Below are positions 6,398 to 7,096 of a stretch of DNA of 7,096 nt, one piece after another. Both the position numbers and the translations under genes were made by a program. The DNA is from CAYLPT01 sp964385645. GTDB lineage: Bacteria; Armatimonadota; Hebobacteria; Hebobacterales; Hebobacteraceae. The notes under the pieces are model-generated. The model had not been told where the DNA came from and searched no databases. It saw nothing but the letters and a program-made list of their open reading frames with translations. The stretch covers positions 1 through 7,096 of the forward strand of contig CAYLPT010000052.1 in assembly GCA_964385645.1 (NCBI GenBank). Direction: 5' to 3'. Within the stretch, counting starts at the first letter, position 1. Each line of letters begins with the position of its first letter.

Positions 6398-7096
6398 TTA
6401 CAGCGGCCGGGAGAGGCCGGCGTAGAGGCTCGGGCGCCGTTCCTTGGGCCAGAGGTTGGAGAACTCGGCCTCCCCCGCCACGGAGAGCCAGCGCTCATAG
6501 CGCGGGGCATCGAGTTCCACGTCGGCCACCGCAACCCCCGGAACGCCTGCAGTGTCGGCGAGGATCTCCCCCTCCGGGTCCACGATGAGGCTGCGCCCGG
6601 TATCCCGCACGGAGGTGACGTAGAAGACCGAGTTGTCAATGGCGCGGGCGCGCGCGACGGCCTCGTAGGCGCGGCCGCCCCTGCGGATGTCGCCCATGAT
6701 GGGCACGAAGACTGCCTCCGCGCCGCGGAGCGCGAGCAGCCTCGTGACCTCGGGAAAGAAGTGGTCGTAGCAGACCTGCATGCCGACGCGGCCGATGTCG
6801 GTGTCGAAGACCGGGAAGACGGAGCCGGGGGTGGTGCCGCCGGTGGCCTCTGAGTGGGGGAGGTGGGTCTTCTGATAGCGCCCCAGCAGCTGCCCGTCGC
6901 GGCCGATGAGCACCGCCGTGTTGTAGCAGACAGTCCCTTGCCACTCTGGAAGACTGGCGACGATCAGCATCCTGTGGCGTCGGGAGAACCGGGCCAGGGT
7001 GTCTGTGGCGGGGCCGGGGATGGTGGGGCGTTCGCCGGGGGCCGCGGGGACGATCTCGGCCAGCTCTCCCAGGCAGAGCGCGTCGGCGCCGCGCTC
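6398..7096 (-). CDS. Carbon-nitrogen hydrolase (nitrilase superfamily), N-terminus outside window
   Basis: 232 visible residues; the frame is open to the right edge, so the ATG at 6970 is internal. Translation from the edge gives 'ERGADALCLGELAEIVP', then 'PGPATDTLARFSRRHRMLIV', the usual nitrilase-fold opening. The Glu-Lys-Cys triad is present: Glu11 in 'CLGELAE', Lys76 in 'RYQKTHL', Cys109 in 'MQVCYDHFFPE' (numbered from the edge). Other family marks are 'YNTAVLIGRDGQLLGRYQK' and 'RSLIVDPEGEILADT'. Typical members have about 270-290 residues, so some 35-60 are missing. These enzymes hydrolyse amide, carbamoyl or nitrile C-N bonds in the cytoplasm. The branch looks like the amidase / N-carbamoyl-amino-acid hydrolase side rather than true nitrilases, but the substrate cannot be assigned. 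The gene ends with TAA directly beside the hairpin at 6366-6397. Confidence 0.9.
   Translation of the reverse strand, partial: ERGADALCLGELAEIVPAAPGERPTIPGPATDTLARFSRRHRMLIVASLPEWQGTVCYNTAVLIGRDGQLLGRYQKTHLPHSEATGGTTPGSVFPVFDTDIGRVGMQVCYDHFFPEVTRLLALRGAEAVFVPIMGDIRRGGRAYEAVARARAIDNSVFYVTSVRDTGRSLIVDPEGEILADTAGVPGVAVADVELDAPRYERWLSVAGEAEFSNLWPKERRPSLYAGLSRPL

Noticed and set aside
5482..6639. Minus-strand frame of 385 codons spanning the methyltransferase gene
   Set aside because: Composition is Arg/Pro/His-rich with no family pattern. It crosses the hairpin and the nitrilase-fold gene in a different frame, so it is a shadow of the real genes.

Overview
This is a 7.1 kb chromosomal window of very GC-rich bacterial DNA (about 70% by eye), with G/C favoured at third codon positions and purine-rich Shine-Dalgarno sites. 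The protein mix is a GH-A clan hydrolase of the 'FWGVN' type, a stand-alone GH20 catalytic domain, a divergent URO-D-fold protein, and a nitrilase-fold amidohydrolase. Such a mix is seen in uncultivated polysaccharide-degrading phyla such as Armatimonadota, Planctomycetota and relatives. That placement is inference: there is no rRNA or marker gene here.

Layout from left to right: (1) a plus-strand gene open at the left edge, whose first visible residues are the end of an SCP2-type sterol-carrier domain, running in frame into a GH-A glycoside hydrolase with a C-terminal beta-rich domain (2-2146); (2) a minus-strand GH20-type hexosaminidase-like protein (2155-3132); (3) a plus-strand URO-D-family protein (3303-4421); (4) a minus-strand aldo/keto reductase of the AKR14 / YghZ (Gpr) type (4424-5419); (5) a plus-strand SAM-methyltransferase-like protein (5608-6351); (6) a minus-strand carbon-nitrogen hydrolase running off the right edge (6398-7096). 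The six genes strictly alternate in strand, so nothing here is a classical operon. Stops of the convergent pairs lie 7-8, 2 and about 46 bp apart. The two divergent gaps (170 and 188 bp) hold all the visible control signals.

The gaps are the less ordinary part. They hold a long GC hairpin in the URO-D leader, a perfect 11-bp inverted repeat in the methyltransferase leader, a good sigma70-like promoter for the reductase, and two copies of a roughly 32-bp hairpin element sharing an 18-bp identical core. One copy lies before the URO-D gene; the other sits between the converging stops of the methyltransferase and hydrolase.

Together the two glycosidases and a sugar-aldehyde reductase suggest carbohydrate catabolism, probably cytoplasmic since no signal peptide is visible. 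The roles of the URO-D, methyltransferase and hydrolase proteins cannot be read from the sequence. I do not see a convincing new multigene system. The items most worth checking are the SCP2-glycosidase junction and the dispersed hairpin repeat.
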